A stretch of 64,000 nucleotides of DNA from NCBI RefSeq assembly GCF_034651555.1, contig NZ_JAYEEQ010000008.1, positions 62,001-126,000 of the forward strand, read 5' to 3'. This document shows positions 63,350-64,000 of the stretch, one piece after another; position 1 is the stretch's first letter; each line of letters begins with the position of its first letter. Both the position numbers and the translations under genes were made by a program. The stretch is from Aurantibrevibacter litoralis (lineage in GTDB: Bacteria; Bacteroidota; Bacteroidia; Flavobacteriales; Flavobacteriaceae). The notes beneath the pieces are model-generated. The model had not been told where the DNA came from, did not search any database, and saw only the letters and a program-made list of their open reading frames with translations.

Positions 63350-64000
63350 TTAGTCTTTTAGTGCCATAATGCTATCATATGCCATTTTGGGTCTATAGGA
63401 CCTATCAAAAAGTAAGGGATAATTGGTTCTGCCGCGAATAGGCCAACCGTTGAGCCAAGAACTACCATCGTGAATACCCCAAAAGGTAACCCGGTCTATT
63501 TTATCCCTATGCTTTAAAAAAAGTTGAAAAATATCCTGATAGCGTTTTGCAAGCTGTACCTGTACAGAATCTGGCAGTTGATCCGGATAAGGATTCATAA
63601 ACGGGCTTCCTTCAAAATTTTGACTAATCTCGGCGCCTTGCAGGTCCCACGGATTTGGTAGCACGGTAATGTCTAATTCTGTAACCAACACTTTAACCCC
63701 AAGATCATGATAAGCCAGAATACTGTTTTCTATTTCCGTTAAGGTTGGTTCTTTAAGATTCCAATGTCCCTGCATACCCACTGCATCTATCTTTATGTTT
63801 TTAGATTGTAATTGTTTCACCAATTTCACTACTCCGGCACGCTTTTCAGGGTTACAAAGATTGTAGTCATTATAAATCAATTGTGCCATAGGATCTATCT
63901 GAGATGTCCATTTAAAAGCATTTTCCAAATAGCTCTCGCCCAACACTTCCAAAAAAATTGTTTGGCGAAGTGTACCATCTTCATTTAAGGCCTCGTTGAC
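63350..64000 (-). CDS. GH10 endo-1,4-beta-xylanase, N-terminal part outside window
   Basis: The C-terminal 216 codons of a GH10 xylanase are present. The frame stays open to the last base of the window, so the ATG at 63952 is internal. The acid/base Glu is in VNEALNEDGTLRQ at the window edge, and the nucleophile Glu is in VKVLVTELDITVLP. Also visible are YNDYNLCNPEKR and GIHDGSSWLNGWP. GH10 enzymes cleave the xylan backbone. The gene leads the GH10-GPH-GH43 unit on the minus strand. Signal and location cannot be judged from this part. Confidence 0.93.
   Translation of the reverse strand, partial: VNEALNEDGTLRQTIFLEVLGESYLENAFKWTSQIDPMAQLIYNDYNLCNPEKRAGVVKLVKQLQSKNIKIDAVGMQGHWNLKEPTLTEIENSILAYHDLGVKVLVTELDITVLPNPWDLQGAEISQNFEGSPFMNPYPDQLPDSVQVQLAKRYQDIFQLFLKHRDKIDRVTFWGIHDGSSWLNGWPIRGRTNYPLLFDRSYRPKMAYDSIMALKD

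Overview
The window looks like chromosomal DNA of a (probably marine) member of the Flavobacteriaceae, phylum Bacteroidota. The signs are a SusC/SusD pair, a protein with a type IX-style C-terminal sorting region, bacillithiol deacetylase BshB1, a CcsBA-type cytochrome c biogenesis fusion, DUF1080, ThuA, PIG-L and VCBS/ASPIC proteins, and several TAnnTTTG promoter boxes. I see no phage genes, no transposase, no CRISPR array and no rRNA. There is one tRNA gene (His).

Layout. 1-2.7 kb: the end of a sugar-acid locus (a zinc dehydrogenase cut by the window edge, and a UxaA-type altronate dehydratase). 2.7-8.5 kb: a repeat-rich accessory stretch with an MscS channel, a large MG2/plug surface protein, a ParDE-type toxin-antitoxin pair and a DinB protein. 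8.7-19.3 kb, minus strand: all four enzyme types for trans-4-hydroxy-L-proline catabolism to 2-oxoglutarate (epimerase, FAD dehydrogenase, deaminase, semialdehyde dehydrogenase). Between them lie a cytochrome-tailed dehydrogenase-like protein, a DUF1080 protein and a beheaded SusD remnant. 19.7-24.7 kb: an M28 peptidase, tRNA-His with a duplicated 3' end plus terminator, a TPR histidine kinase and BshB1. 24.9-32.4 kb: a trans-sulfuration PLP enzyme, a compact modA-mop-modB-modC molybdate operon and CcsBA. 32.6-36.1 kb: a tight housekeeping cluster (DUF2520, KdsC-like, Maf, lipoprotein, small MscS). 36.2-42.7 kb: a PIG-L deacetylase, an unlisted 33-residue membrane peptide and a sodium:solute symporter in one unit, then DUF2911 and a secreted propeller-like protein. 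42.9-46.9 kb: an SRPBCC-SDR-photolyase-cryptochrome operon. 47.1-52.3 kb: an M20 amidohydrolase, ThuA, and a myo-inositol oxygenase with a symporter. 52.7-64 kb: SusC-SusD-VCBS lipoprotein, converging on a xylan-type GH43-GPH transporter-GH10 unit that runs off the window.

The most unusual signal is a dispersed non-coding element of about 190-300 bp. It has four full copies (4.1, 10.1, 15.6 and 26.1 kb) and one possible stub (49.7 kb), all in the same orientation. The copies differ in sequence but keep the same series of hairpins through paired substitutions, which suggests selection on a folded RNA or DNA. Other points of note are the tRNA-His 3' duplication with a mismatched acceptor stem, a perfect 30-bp palindrome beside it, a shared operator-like motif before two hydroxyproline genes, the 33-residue membrane peptide, and a ThuA gene whose only sensible start is ATT. 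All functional names rest on motif recognition by eye. No database search was run.
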